Positions 46,290 to 55,999 are shown, numbered from the stretch's first letter. The stretch is 64,000 nt of DNA from Dipteris shenzhenensis (GCA_047967505.1 CM106539.1), one strand, 5' to 3'. A program made the numbers and translations. The notes: generated from the sequence alone by a model not told the origin.

Positions 46290-47430
46290 GTAAACAATGT
46301 ACACAAAAGTGTCCTGAAAAACTCTGTATGAATCAACTGCAAATACACTGAAGATGCCAAGTGTAATCTCTGTACCGTCGGTGAAGATAGAACTGCAGTA
46401 AATAAGATCTGACCTGTGTTACAAGACTTGTGGCAATGATGCCGGGAATAGCCAAGAGGCTTTTCAAGGCTGAAAAATGATGTGCACGATGCCGTGAGAT
46501 AGCCAAATAGGCTTTACAATGGTGGCATGTGTGTGTGAAATCAAGTGTTATCTGCCCACTGAATCAATCTGCAATGCCTCTGAACTCTGAAGTCTGCTCA
46601 CTGAACTGATGAACGTAAGGTTTCAGGTAATGTAATGATGTGAAATCGGATGTGAGCGTATGGACTGACTCCGAGTAGGTACTAGTCGGGAATTTCGGGC
46701 ATGGCTTAGATTGGCAACTTGGGGAATTCAAAGCGTCCCCTCTATGGTGATCTAGTCTACTCTGATCTAGATCTAAACCAACCGTCGATCGATGAAAGAG
46801 CAGCAAATAATTCCTTTTCCTTTGTTCTTTTTAAGTGCTGGGTCAGATGCGTCGATATAGAGGCAAATGTGCGTGAAGGAAGTGGTTTTGTCGGCGAGGC
46901 TTAAATGTGAGTGTAACTTGCGCCGAAATGTGCGTGTGATGTAACGAACGCGTAGAGCACGAAAAATCGAGCGACTTTCCTTTTTGGAGCACCCTCAAAT
47001 TCTTCCTGGATCAAGAGATATGACTTGATCTAGGTGGAGGGGCAAAAGGAGTGCAAATGGTGCTCAATGATGATGTGTCACAGTGAGTCACATGCAGTGA
47101 TGATGTGGCACTGTGCTTAGCAAGAGGTGTGCCAGTGAAGCTCTGTGCTGAGGTGGTAGGAGTGTGCACATGCCTGGCAAGGGACTGTGCCTGCAGAGGG
47201 TCAGTGCTGACTGGTGCTGACTGGACTGCTGAGGTGGCAGTGATGACGTGGTAGATGATGTGGCAGTGTTGATGTGGTAGATGATGTGGCAGTGCTGATG
47301 TGGTAGATGATGTGGCAGATAAGGTCTACCACGTGTCACAATGTAAACCAAGCTCTCTGACCTATGATCAATCTAACTGGGATTAACTTACCCTGACCCA
47401 GGTTGGAGCTTATCTGCCACGTGTCAGATG
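46290..47430. other. Leader of element C and minisatellite DNA; 5' LTR not identified
   Basis: The first few hundred bases are expected to be element C leader; they include a near-duplicate GATGCCG-GA-ATAGCCAA motif at about 46,440 and 46,490. I find neither a TGGTATCAGAGC-type primer site nor a clear LTR edge. From 47,080 TGATGTGGCA motifs become frequent. Confidence 0.45.
47254..47319. repeat. 26-bp tandem repeat
   Basis: GATGATGTGGCAGTG-TGATGTGGTA starts at 47,254 and 47,280, with a partial third copy at 47,306. Confidence 0.85.
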
Positions 47431-47454
47431 GATGTGGTTGCCTACCGGAATCTT

Positions 47455-47751
47455 TTAAGATACTCCGGAATCTTTGCAGATTCCATCGATGGAGTCGTGA
47501 GGCTTCGTTGGAGGCTGAAACCGTGCTATGAAGCTTGGAAGCTGACCTTGGATGGGCGCTATCGAAGGAGACCACAGGTTGACGGAGATAACATTCTTCC
47601 CTTGAGAGTCGCAGTTGATGCCCTGCCAGGAAGAGCAAGCATCGTTGCCAGTCCACGACGACACCAAAGTCGTGGGATAATTCACGCCAGCAAGGAACGA
47701 CAGCAAGAACGACAGCAATGTGGTGACTTGTGGGTCGCAGGCTACTCCCAC
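47455..47751 (-). pseudogene. LRR receptor-kinase ectodomain fragment
   Basis: The minus-strand frame reads LSFLLSFLAGVNYPTTLVSS, WTGNDACSSWQGINCDSQGK and VISVNLWSPSI. The pattern FLAGVNYP-LVSSW-GNDAC-W-GI-CD is an LRR N-terminal cap with its paired cysteines, most like the internal cap of TMK-type receptor kinases. It breaks off after one partial leucine-rich repeat (GQLPSFI), with no kinase domain or further LRRs. It lies head to head with the lectin-type fragment that follows. TMK affinity is inference from motif resemblance. Confidence 0.55.
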
Positions 47752-47785
47752 TAGGCTCGAACAGAAGCTGTTGACGTGAAGGAGC

Positions 47786-48418
47786 TTGCTGCTGGTTATC
47801 GGTTGGAATTACAGCACCGCTTCTCTACCAGCCTGCCTCAACCTTTGCCTATCCAACTGCTCTTGTGCTGCTATCTTCTACCAGCACAACACTTCAGTCT
47901 GCCTTCATGTTTCCAGGGTGATGAGCCTCCTCAATATGAGTGATGCAAATTACTCCGCTTATTTGAAGGTGTCCCTTGGTAATTCTCATCACCTCAGGCA
48001 CATTCTTCTTGACATCTTAACACCGGCGGCTATAGTCACCTGTCTTCTGATATTTTGCATCTCTGGAGCTGCCTACCGCCGCTACGCTAGGAAGAGAACC
48101 CCTTCCCATGCATTTTCAGGCGATGATGAGCGCCATTCTGAAGAAGAGGAGTTCAAAAAAATCGTAACATCGCTGCCGAATCGTTTCTCATTTGGCGAGC
48201 TAAAGGATGCTACTGGTGGGTTCAGTAAGAGACTGGGCAACAGGGCATTTTGCTCCGTGTACGAGGGAGTTGTAACTGATGGCAGAAGAGTGGCTGTGAA
48301 AAGATTGGAGTCTGCAAGACATGGGAAGAAGCAATTTCTGGCGGAAGTGGCCACGATAGGGAGAGTGGATCACGTCCACATAGTCCGCTTGTTCGGCTTT
48401 TGCTTGGAGGGAGCTTGA
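47786..48418 (+). pseudogene. Truncated S-domain (SD2-5-like) receptor kinase fragment
   Basis: 210 codons. Residues ~10-50 look like the end of a PAN/apple domain (ACLNLCLSNCSCAAIFYQHN, then CLHVSRVMSLL). Residues ~70-95 form a transmembrane helix (ILLDILTPAAIVTCLLIFCI) followed by a basic YRRYARKR. From ~130 comes the N-lobe of a Ser/Thr kinase: FSFGELKDATGGFSKRLG, a degraded glycine loop (LGNRAFCSVYEG against the usual LGEGGFGSVYEG), the ATP lysine in VAVKRLE, and a helix-C glutamate in FLAEVATIGRVDH. It ends in GFCLEGA-stop, exactly where an unrelated GC-rich segment begins. The catalytic loop and activation segment are absent, so no active kinase. Confidence 0.72.
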
Positions 48419-48850
48419 TGTTGTAGAAGGCCACGTTGAGTGCGCTGTCGAAGGCGCTGTTGTGAGAGGCTAGAGGTGCACGGCGGGGCTGCAGGCGCAG
48501 GCATTTTTTAGGAGAGGCGTGCGCTTTGCCGTAGGAGGCGTAGGAGCCATGGAGGAGCCGCGTAGGCTTGGAGACAGCTATTCGAGGCGTGCGGCTAGCG
48601 GCGGCCGCTCGACAGAGAAGATGACGATGGAGGTGGCCCGTGATACAAGAGGCTGAGAGCCCGTCTGCGTTGGAGTCTTCGCTGCTTGAAGCCTCAGGTC
48701 GTTGGAGTCTCACAAGCTGCAGTCGTTGTATTGGGAGGCTTAGAGCCTTAGAGCTGTGGAGTCCAAGCTTTGGCTAAGCGAGTCATGGGCTTTGCTTGAA
48801 GCCTTAGATAGAAGCTTGAGTGTTAGATCTAGTGATGCTGCTCGGTGGTG
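48419..48850. other. GC-rich segment between receptor-kinase fragment and retroelement leader
   Basis: GC content is clearly higher than its neighbours, with GCGGCCGC and many GGAGGC/GCGTGC motifs. On the minus strand a frame reads APLASHNSAFDSALNVAFYN up to the junction at 48,418. I do not recognise it. It may be part of a captured or relocated host exon. Confidence 0.35.
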
Positions 48851-49215
48851 GACGTTGATGTTGGGTCTCTGTTACAGGTGGGAGCTCTAAGTTCTTGCCC
48901 TTCTCTCAAGCTCTCTCTCTCTTTCACTCACAAAAGTTCTCAGAGAACTTCACACATCTCAAGGAAACCTTTCTTTCTCATAAATCACAAAGCTCTCTCA
49001 CACAAATATAAAATAGATATATCTAAATCTCTCTCTTCGGAAGAGAAGAACTCTCACTCTCACGGAAGAATGAACGGAAATATCTCACCAAATGGACGGA
49101 ATTTTCTCTCAACGGAAGTGAAGGGAAGGATCTCACAATCACTCAAGAGAACTCTCAATCTCACAATCTCTCTCACACTCTCAAGAATCTCAATGTCTCA
49201 GCGGAAGACAAGGAA

Positions 49216-49227
49216 GCTCTGATACCA
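49216..49227 (-). other. Primer-binding site of element D
   Basis: On the minus strand TGGTATCAGAGC directly follows the LTR end at 49,228. The element's leader would run leftwards through the CT/GA-rich 49.2-48.85 kb; no gag frame is recognisable beyond it. Confidence 0.8.
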
Positions 49228-49484
49228 TGACAAAATATGAAGAGGGGAGAGGAGAAGAGTGGAGATGAGGAGAGAGGGCACAGCTAGAGAGCACACCACA
49301 AATGACTAACTGTACACTAGAATTAGTTGAAAAAATAGAATATATACAAACCCTTTTAGGGTTAGGGTTAGGGGATCTAACCCTTTCCTTTATAGCACTC
49401 TATAAGGTTAGTGCTATGCACATATGATCACGTGATGGTGCTATGCACACATGATCACATGATGTTGAGCGTGAACTCTGAACA
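49228..49484 (-). repeat. LTR of element D with telomere-like motif
   Basis: 257 bp on the minus strand, TGTTCAGAGTTCACGC to ATATTTTGTCA. It contains two GTGATCATGTG-TGCATAGCA blocks, then CCCTAACCCTAACCCTAAAA, then the TATA-like TTTGTATATATTC. It abuts the truncated family G element at 49,485 without a visible target duplication. No partner LTR was found in the window. Confidence 0.75.
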
Positions 49485-50950
49485 GACGGAAGTTGGATCC
49501 CAAAGTTGAAAGATGTGTGTTTATTGGCTATGCACAGAACTGGAAGGGTTACAAATGCTACAACCCAACGACTAAGAAGACTGGTGAGTCGGGATGTTTT
49601 TTATGAGCTGGAATCTTGGTATGGCAAGCCAAAAGTGGCTATTCCAAATGATGCATCTGTAGGTCATGCATATGATAAAAATCAGCAAATTAGTACATCC
49701 ATATCTAGGCCTACATCTACTGGTTCTACCACAGTGAATCCTTGGTCTGGCAAGTTACGCAATTCCACTGACACTTCTATGTTAGTGAGGGGGAGAGATA
49801 AAGGGAAAGCCAAGATTGTTGAGGTGCTTTTGCAAGCTGAAAATGATGTCCTTGGGCCATCAAATTGTGGCTATGATTCATCATGTAGTGATAGTTTGGA
49901 TAGTGAGCTTGGTATACCATCTGTGTCTACACCTGGAGTCAAGGGAAGTAGGTACATACCTCCTCATGAATGAGGAGAGCTAGGCACTCCAGTGAGAAGG
50001 TAACAGAGAGTCAGGTATCCTGTTGACAGGTTAACTTATAGTGGTTATGCTACTCGGCATTATGCATATATGACAAAAGTTATGGGACATACTGAGCCAA
50101 CTATCTTTGGTGAGGCTATGCAACATGGTCATTGGTGGAATGCCATGGATGAGGAGATGGATGCCCTTGCCACTAATCAGACTTGGGATTTGGTGGAGTT
50201 GCTTGAAGGCAAGAATCCTATTGGTTGCAAATGGGTCTACAAAGTAAAATGATGGATCAGTGGAAAGGTATAAAGCAAGGCTGGTTGCCAAAGGGTATGC
50301 ACAGCAGTATGGGCTAGATATGAGGAAACTTTCAGCCCTGTTGCCAAGATGGCAATTGTGAGAATTGTCATAGCATTGGCTGCTGCAAATGGCTGGAAAT
50401 TGCAGCAAATGGATGTCAAGAATGCTTTCCTAAATGGTGGCTTGTTGGAGGAAGTCTATATGGTTCAGCCCGAGGGTTATGTGCACCTTGACTATCCCAA
50501 CTATGTTTGCAAGTTGAAGAAAGCTCTCTATGGGCTGAAGCAAGCACCTAGAGAATGGAATGAAAGGATCTGTAGATACCTGCAAGAGCTTGGTTTTGCA
50601 GTTGGGAAGCCTGATCATTCACTGTTCACAAAGAAGACAATTGCTGGATATGTTGTGATTGTGATTTATGTTGATCTGATTATGACTGGTAGTGATGATG
50701 ATGGCATTGCTGAAATTAAGAGCAAGCTGAAAATGGAGTTCGATATGAAGGATCTAGGGGACTTGAAGTTCTTTCTTAGCATAGAGGTGTTGAGCATTTG
50801 GCTTATGTAGAGGCAATATGCCTTGAATATGCTGGAGAGGTTTGGCATGAAGGATTGCAAACCAATGGATATCCCCTTGGATCAAAGCTTGAAGATGATG
50901 GCTGATTTTGGAGCTGAGATTGATGACATTACCATCTATAGCAGATGGCT
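49485..50950 (+). pseudogene. Copia element G: integrase end and reverse transcriptase (5'-truncated)
   Basis: Starts inside the integrase C-terminal domain (KLDPKVERCVFIGYAQNWKG, YNPTTKK), then SRDVFYELESWYG, a linker with GIPSVSTPGVKGSR, and RT: WWNAMDEEMDALATNQTWDL, GCKWVYKVK, KQMAIVRIVIALAAANGW-type, [34 protein letters not shown]. The catalytic motif reads IYVDLIMTG: one of the paired aspartates of YVDDL has been removed by an in-frame three-base loss. Frameshifts occur near 50,250, 50,320 and 50,800. Everything upstream of 49,485 is missing. Confidence 0.86.
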
Positions 50951-51600
50951 AGAAGCTTGATTTATTAGACTATTACTAGGCTTGATTTAATATATGCTGT
51001 GGGACTCATTAGTCAGTTTATGCAAAAGCCACGGAAGCCTCACTTGGATGCAATGAGGAGGATTATGCGCAATGTCAAGGCAACATATCAGTATGGACTC
51101 TTTTATGAGTATGGAAAGGATATAGAACTGGTTGGATACACAGATGCAGATTGGGCAGGATGTGCCTATTACAAGAGATCCACCAGTGGTTATGCATTCA
51201 GCCTTGGTAGTGTAGTGGTGAGTTGGAGTAGTAAAAAGCAACCCACAGTGGCATTGTCTAGTACAGAAGCAGAGTACAGAGGTGTAACATTGGTTGCATG
51301 TAAGATTGCTTATCTTCAGAAGCTTTTGCAGGATTTGGGACTGCATGTGGAAAAACCAATCAAACTTTATTGTGATAACATGAGTAGTGTGCAGTTGGCA
51401 AGTAATCCAGTTTATCATGCTAGAACTAAGCATATTGAGGTACACTACCATTTCATCAGAGAGATGGTGTTATCAAAGAAGATTGATCTCATACATGTGA
51501 AGACTGAAGATCAGGTTGCAAATATCTTTACCAAGTCATTGGGTAGAGATAAGTTTACATACTTTAGAGAGCTACTTGGTGTTATGCTCCCTACTTGAGC
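50951..51600 (+). pseudogene. Copia element G RNase H
   Basis: From GLISQFMQKPRKPHLDAMRR, a frame open to the natural stop at 51,596 gives [74 protein letters not shown] and DQVANIFTKSLGRDKFTYFR. This block is intact with the expected acidic residues, although the upstream RT is broken. Confidence 0.87.
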
Positions 51601-51611
51601 TTGAGGGGGAG
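51601..51611 (+). other. Polypurine tract of element G
   Basis: TTGAGGGGGAG lies immediately before the 3' LTR, the standard plus-strand priming site. Confidence 0.85.
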
Positions 51612-51840
51612 TGTTGGGAATCAAGCTCTTGGTTATTGTTCCTCTTGTGTGAGTAGGTCAATAAGATGAGTCACACTAACTCAACCATAGTTAGTTTTTA
51701 TCTACTATGTATGGGTGTGACCTTAGTAGTGTTCAATTGTATTGTGTGTGGTGAATATGAGTTGATCGTGGAGAAGACTGTTGCTCCCTCCTAGTTGCTT
51801 CCTATATCTCTCTTCTTGTTTTTGTTAATAAGTTCCAACA
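51612..51840 (+). repeat. 3' LTR of copia element G
   Basis: 229 bp, from TGTTGGGAATC to AGTTCCAACA, with a six-base terminal inverted repeat (TGTTGG/CCAACA). A related LTR lies at 36,402-36,620. Confidence 0.88.
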
Positions 51841-52905
51841 ATGAGGCTGCCCCATCGGCTAGGTTGTCCCTCTCTGTTGATGGAGAATTATGGGTGGAGC
51901 GAGATGTTCGGCAGCTCCGCAAGATGTTGGCAAGGGCATTATGGGACATGGTGAGGCCTAGTTTGAATTGGAGCACCTCGTAGGAGCACGTGAGGGCACC
52001 CTATTCAATGCAAGATGACATTTGACTGTGGATGCTACTGTTCGTCCCTTCCATGGGGTCGACGCATGCTACGCGAGCCCTCTTCACCAACAACAAGACA
52101 CATGTCATCGGTGTACAAGGTTTGTTCACCACTTTGTCATCTTTGATGGTAGGAGGAGGGCTAATTCTGCATAAACTAATTGTACCAGTTTCTCCAATCA
52201 ATCCAGTCTCTATGGCAATGGCCATGGCAAATGTGAAGTACACCAAGTTTCAGAGGGGAGACTTGGGGACAATCCAGATGCACATGTCCAACAGTTTGAT
52301 AAAATGTATGCACTCAAGGTGCCCGCCACTGTGGTGGATTTGGCATAGAAGGAAGCAATGTTTGAGTCGACTATAGAGGCCAAAGCATCATGATGGTTGG
52401 TGGAGTTTTTCTTAGACCACTTCCAGACTTACGATAAGATCAAGGTCACCTTCCTGAGGTAGTTTTGTAAGGAAAAGATGATTCCATAGACATTGAAAGG
52501 ATTGCAAATGTTGAAGTAGGGTGAGAAGGATGTGGAGGATTATGTGGCTTAGTACCAGTAACTTTTGCAAAGGGTTACAATCAATCAGTGATGACCGGTG
52601 GTTGAGGTGCTAAATGAGTATTTCATCAACAGATTGTCCAAGGATGTGTGGACATCAGTGGCAACAGTGGACAAAACAAATTTACCCTTGAGTAATTTGA
52701 TTAGTCAGGGGATTTGCACACGAGAAGCACTACAAGGTGGAACGACTAAACATCATCGGCTAACCAAGGGCAAGGGTAAATTAAAAAAATAGTCACATTG
52801 AAGAAGAAGCATCGAGATAGTGATGAGGACTTCGATGAAGACGACTCAGAAGCAAGTTCATCTGGTGACAATAGTCATGAATCGGAGGTAGAAGAGGAGA
52901 AAAGA
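51841..52905 (+). pseudogene. Degenerate Ty3/gypsy-type gag
   Basis: A plus-strand reading with many stops shows the retrotransposon gag pattern: WLVEFFLDHFQTYDKIKVTF, then FCKEKMIP, TLKGLQMLK, GEKDVEDYVA, LLQRVT and VVEVLNEYFINRLSKDVW. The spacing (W-x-FL-x2-F-x2-YD-x-IK, F-x5-P, L-L-Q-E-V-x-Y) is that of plant gypsy capsid regions. A lysine-rich stretch and an acidic, Asp/Glu-rich segment follow at 52,815-52,905. The first 500 bases carry an open frame (LSLSVDGELWVERDVRQLRK) that may be the gag N-terminus. It ends at the element E LTR. Confidence 0.5.
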
Positions 52906-52907
52906 GA

Positions 52908-53230
52908 GTACACAGCAAACTGGAGATGAACAAAATTTTCCTTCAATACTGATGCAGTACAAATGATGGCTCCGTCCACTCGTGTGCTCCCACAGTGGAG
53001 CTTAGATGGCGATCTAGATGGATACTAGGTAAAGAGCTACTAGCTGGAAGATCTGATCTGATTTGATCTAATACAATGGACTGGGAAGGTCGCCTCTTTA
53101 TAGCTATGAGGGCGATAGTCAAATCAATGTAGTCGGTGGAGCCAACCAGTCAACCTAGTCGATGGAGCCAACCAGTCAACCTACTCAGTGGAACTGACTA
53201 GTCGTCCATGGAATATTCAAGGAATATTTC
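52908..53230 (-). repeat. 3' LTR of copia element E (truncated)
   Basis: Direct repeat of 55,383-55,722. Both contain a 27-28-bp internal tandem motif (AGTCGGTGGAGCCAACCAGT, then CAACCTA) and a minus-strand TATA box (GCTATAAAGAGG). This copy lacks the last ~45 bp of the LTR at its left edge. At its right edge it is joined directly to the integrase coding sequence, without RT, RNase H or polypurine tract. Confidence 0.8.
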
Positions 53231-54634
53231 CTATACCTTTGTATAGCTACAATTAAGGATGTAAACTGCATTATTGACAGCCTGAGCCCAAAAGTGGTTT
53301 GGCAGTCCAGCACCTTTCAACATACACCTCCCCATCTCCATGATGGTTCGCATTCGGCATTCAACAATAGAATTTTGCGGAGGCATATGTGATGTCATCG
53401 TTTGTTGCTTGATCCCTTTGCTCTTGCAAAAATATCCAAACTCTATAGAAACAAACTCACCACCACCATCCGATCTGATTTTCTTCACTTTTCTCCGTGT
53501 TTCATTTTCAACAAGCTGTAGCCATTCTTTCAATTTACCAAAAGCTTGAGCCTTTTTGTGAAGAAAGTACACCCACATCTGCTTGCTATAGTCGTCAACG
53601 ATCAATAAAAAATGAGAAGATCCCCCCAAGGCCTGTGTAGGCATCTTACCGCATAAGTCAACATGCACCAACTCTAGATGAGCATTTGTTCTATTCTTGC
53701 TTTCTTGTGGGAATGCCTTTCTCTGTTGCTTGCCCATCATGCAAGCTTCACACCGTTCTTTGATTTTTGCTACTGCAGGTAAGTGAGCAACCATACCTTG
53801 CTTCTGCATCTCCTTCAGCACTGCAAATCCGATGTGGTCAAATCTTTCGTGCCAATGTCTGCTTGTGCCCACTCTAGCAGTGGCTCTTGTAAGAGCACTC
53901 AGATCATATAGGTTGTTCCTCCTCACTCCTGTGCCAACAAGATTGCTAGCACTATCCAAAATTTTTGCTATCTTGTTGAACCTCACCTCATGGTCAAGGT
54001 CAGTTATGGAAGCAGTTGATGGCAAATTTCTCTTGATTTGTGGAACATACAGCACATTAAATAGTTTCTTAACATCTCCATTTACAAAAACAAATGAAAC
54101 TATACCTGTACCCTCAACAAGGCATTTTGCGTTATTTCCAACCGTCATGGTGATGGGTTCCTGTAGAGGCTGCATGGAACAATATAGACCCTTCTTACAG
54201 GTCATGTGATGGGAGGCACCACTATCCAACACCCATGAATCAGTGGTTGAAGCTTCTTGAACTGAGGAACACTCTTCCTCAATGGCCAGAAATAGATCCA
54301 ACTCTGCTTCTCTTGTGTTAGCTATCTCTTTCCCCTTATCTATCTTCTTCAGGGTACCATTCTTTTCATCTGCTTCCTTGACCCGGAAATCTGCAATCAC
54401 ATGGCCCTTCTTCTTGCAGTGGAAGCATTCTCCCTGAAACTTCTTCTTTCTGCCCTTCTTCTTTTTGTCACCACTAGTAGAGGACTCACCTTTGGTGGAG
54501 GGACCACCTTTGCCTTTCGCAGTGGCAGAGAACACAGCATCCCCATTGCCACCTCCATCTCGAGCTTTAAGCCTCAATTCCTCCTCCATAAGTAAAGCAT
54601 AGAACTCCTCAAATGTCAATGGTGGGGGTCTCAC
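53231..54634 (-). pseudogene. Copia element E gag C-terminus, protease and integrase (open frame, RT lost)
   Basis: One 467-codon minus-strand frame. Gag C-terminus (FEEFYALLMEEELRLKARDG) with a basic, Lys-rich stretch and one zinc knuckle, CFHCKKKGHVIADF, with the last Cys replaced by Phe. Protease motif WVLDSGASHHMTC. Integrase HHCC region (HWHERFDHIG, CEACMMGKQQRK). Catalytic core ELVHVDLCGK, LIVDDYSKQMWVYF, IRSDGGGEFVSIEF, then FWAQAVNNAVYILNCSYTKV. At that point the sequence enters the LTR. The frame is long and clean while the enzyme needed for copying is absent, so the copy is an internal-deletion derivative. Confidence 0.88.
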
Positions 54635-54639
54635 CTAAG

Positions 54640-55271
54640 TGTTAAGTGTTGTTATGAGTCCATCAAACCTTGGTGGACATATTCGAAGACACTGCTGAGC
54701 TAGCTCTTCGCTAGTCTTTTGTATCATAGCACCATCCTGGTCACGCAAATTTTTGATTCAGGTTACGAATGCCTCCGTTGTCTCTCCTTCATTAAACTTC
54801 TTAGCTGCGAGTTGATTCTCTAGGTTCTAGATCCTTGTCTAATTCTGCGTCTCATAGTGACTTTTCAATATGTTCCAGGCCACAGATGCCTTAGATGTAT
54901 GTTGAATCAAGGTCAAAACATTATCAGTAGTACTTGTAACCAGGGCACACAGAGCATCTGTGTTCCTGCATTTCCAAGCTCGTAGAAGTTCAGCATTAGG
55001 ATGTATCATTCTCCTCGGATTTGCTGGGTTAGGGGTTTCTTATGGTTTTGGGTCAGTCCCCAATACTGTCTCTAGAAGCTCATATGAATCTAGAATAACA
55101 ATAATTTTAAACTTCTACAAAGTCTAGTTCATACCATCTAGCTTGCCTTTAGTAAAGGTTGGTGGGTGAATCGTCAACGCCTGGATTGTTGGTATTGTTG
55201 GTGCAGTTGTGCTGAATTAGAGCTACTTCCTGATGTAGCTGTGCTAAATTCGAGCCGCTTCCTGATGCCAT
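54640..55271 (-). pseudogene. Copia element E gag N-terminal part
   Basis: The likely start is at 55,271 (MASGSGSN..., matching MASGSGSS in element F). The reading then runs through stops and shifts with ILDSYELLETVLGTDPKP, LLRAWKCRNTDALCALVTST, VLTLIQHTSKASVAWNILKS and ELAQQCLRICPPRFDGL, to a stop just before the open frame at 54,634. It matches elements F and B. Confidence 0.8.
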
Positions 55272-55333
55272 CACTCCGTATGCTGTTGAAGCCCTTGCCT
55301 CTATTCTACTCTTCAAGCCCTAGAGCCTCCTGG

Positions 55334-55345
55334 GCTCTGATACCA
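55334..55345 (-). other. Primer-binding site of element E
   Basis: On the minus strand TGGTATCAGAGC follows an LTR end of GTGTAATTTAACA. Element F has the same LTR end. Confidence 0.85.
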
Positions 55346-55722
55346 TGTTAAATTACACAACGCAGGGGAACAAAAACTGAACAAAGAATAGAGAGTACAT
55401 AGCAAACTGGAGACGAACAAAATTTTCCTTCAGTACTAATGTAGTGCAGATGACGGCTCCGTCCACCAGTGCACTCCCACATTGGAGCTTAGATGGCGAT
55501 CTAGACAAATACTAGGTGAAGAGCTACTAGCTGGAAGATCTAATCTGATCTAATACAATGGATTGGGAAGATCACCTCTTTATAGCTATGAGGGCGGTAG
55601 TCGGATCAACGTAGTCAGTGGAGCCAACCAGTCAACCTAGTCAGTGGAGCCAACCAGTCAACCTAGTCGGTTCCACCGACTAGTTGTCCATGGAATATTC
55701 AGGGAATATTTCCCAAACCCCA
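55346..55722 (-). repeat. 5' LTR of copia element E
   Basis: About 375 bp on the minus strand, ending GTGTAATTTAACA next to the primer site. The outer edge lies near GGGAAATATTCC (about 55,710-55,722), where similarity with the copy at 52.9-53.2 kb stops; the exact first base is uncertain. It abuts an inverted family B-type LTR fragment. Confidence 0.78.
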
Positions 55723-55724
55723 GC

Positions 55725-55997
55725 GAGAGCAAGGGGCTCCTACATAATCAAGACAATGTGCCTCATGCTACCAGCTTAACTATGCTGCCTAGCCCATAGG
55801 CTAGACTCACATAGATCACCTTTCTACCATCAACTATCTCATTAACCTCATCTGACATGCAAGTCAGAATCCCAAGTCAGGATCCATCCAGTGTCCCAAA
55901 CTCACACATGGCTTCTCCTCATATGGGGGCCTTACAACTTGAGCACCTTGGACCACTGGTGGTTACCAGGAGGGTGGGGCATTGAGCATATCTAATA
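55725..55997 (-). repeat. Partial LTR, family B-related (inverted)
   Basis: On the minus strand it starts TATTAGATATGCTCAATGCC and continues with CCACCCTCCTGGTAACCAC and TTGTAAGGCCCCCATATGAG. It is the inverted counterpart of 2840-3072 and carries about 80 bp absent there. The start is the family B LTR start (TGTTAGATATC) with G-to-A at position 2. Confidence 0.62.
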
Positions 55998-55999
55998 AA

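Noticed and set aside
48082-48713. Minus-strand frames of 90 and 163 codons
   Set aside because: Mostly antisense of the kinase fragment. Only the part beyond 48,419 could be coding, and it is reported as an unknown GC-rich segment.
49360-49380. GGGTTAGGGTTAGGGG as an interstitial telomere
   Set aside because: Only two units, not the plant TTTAGGG repeat, and it lies at a fixed place within an LTR.
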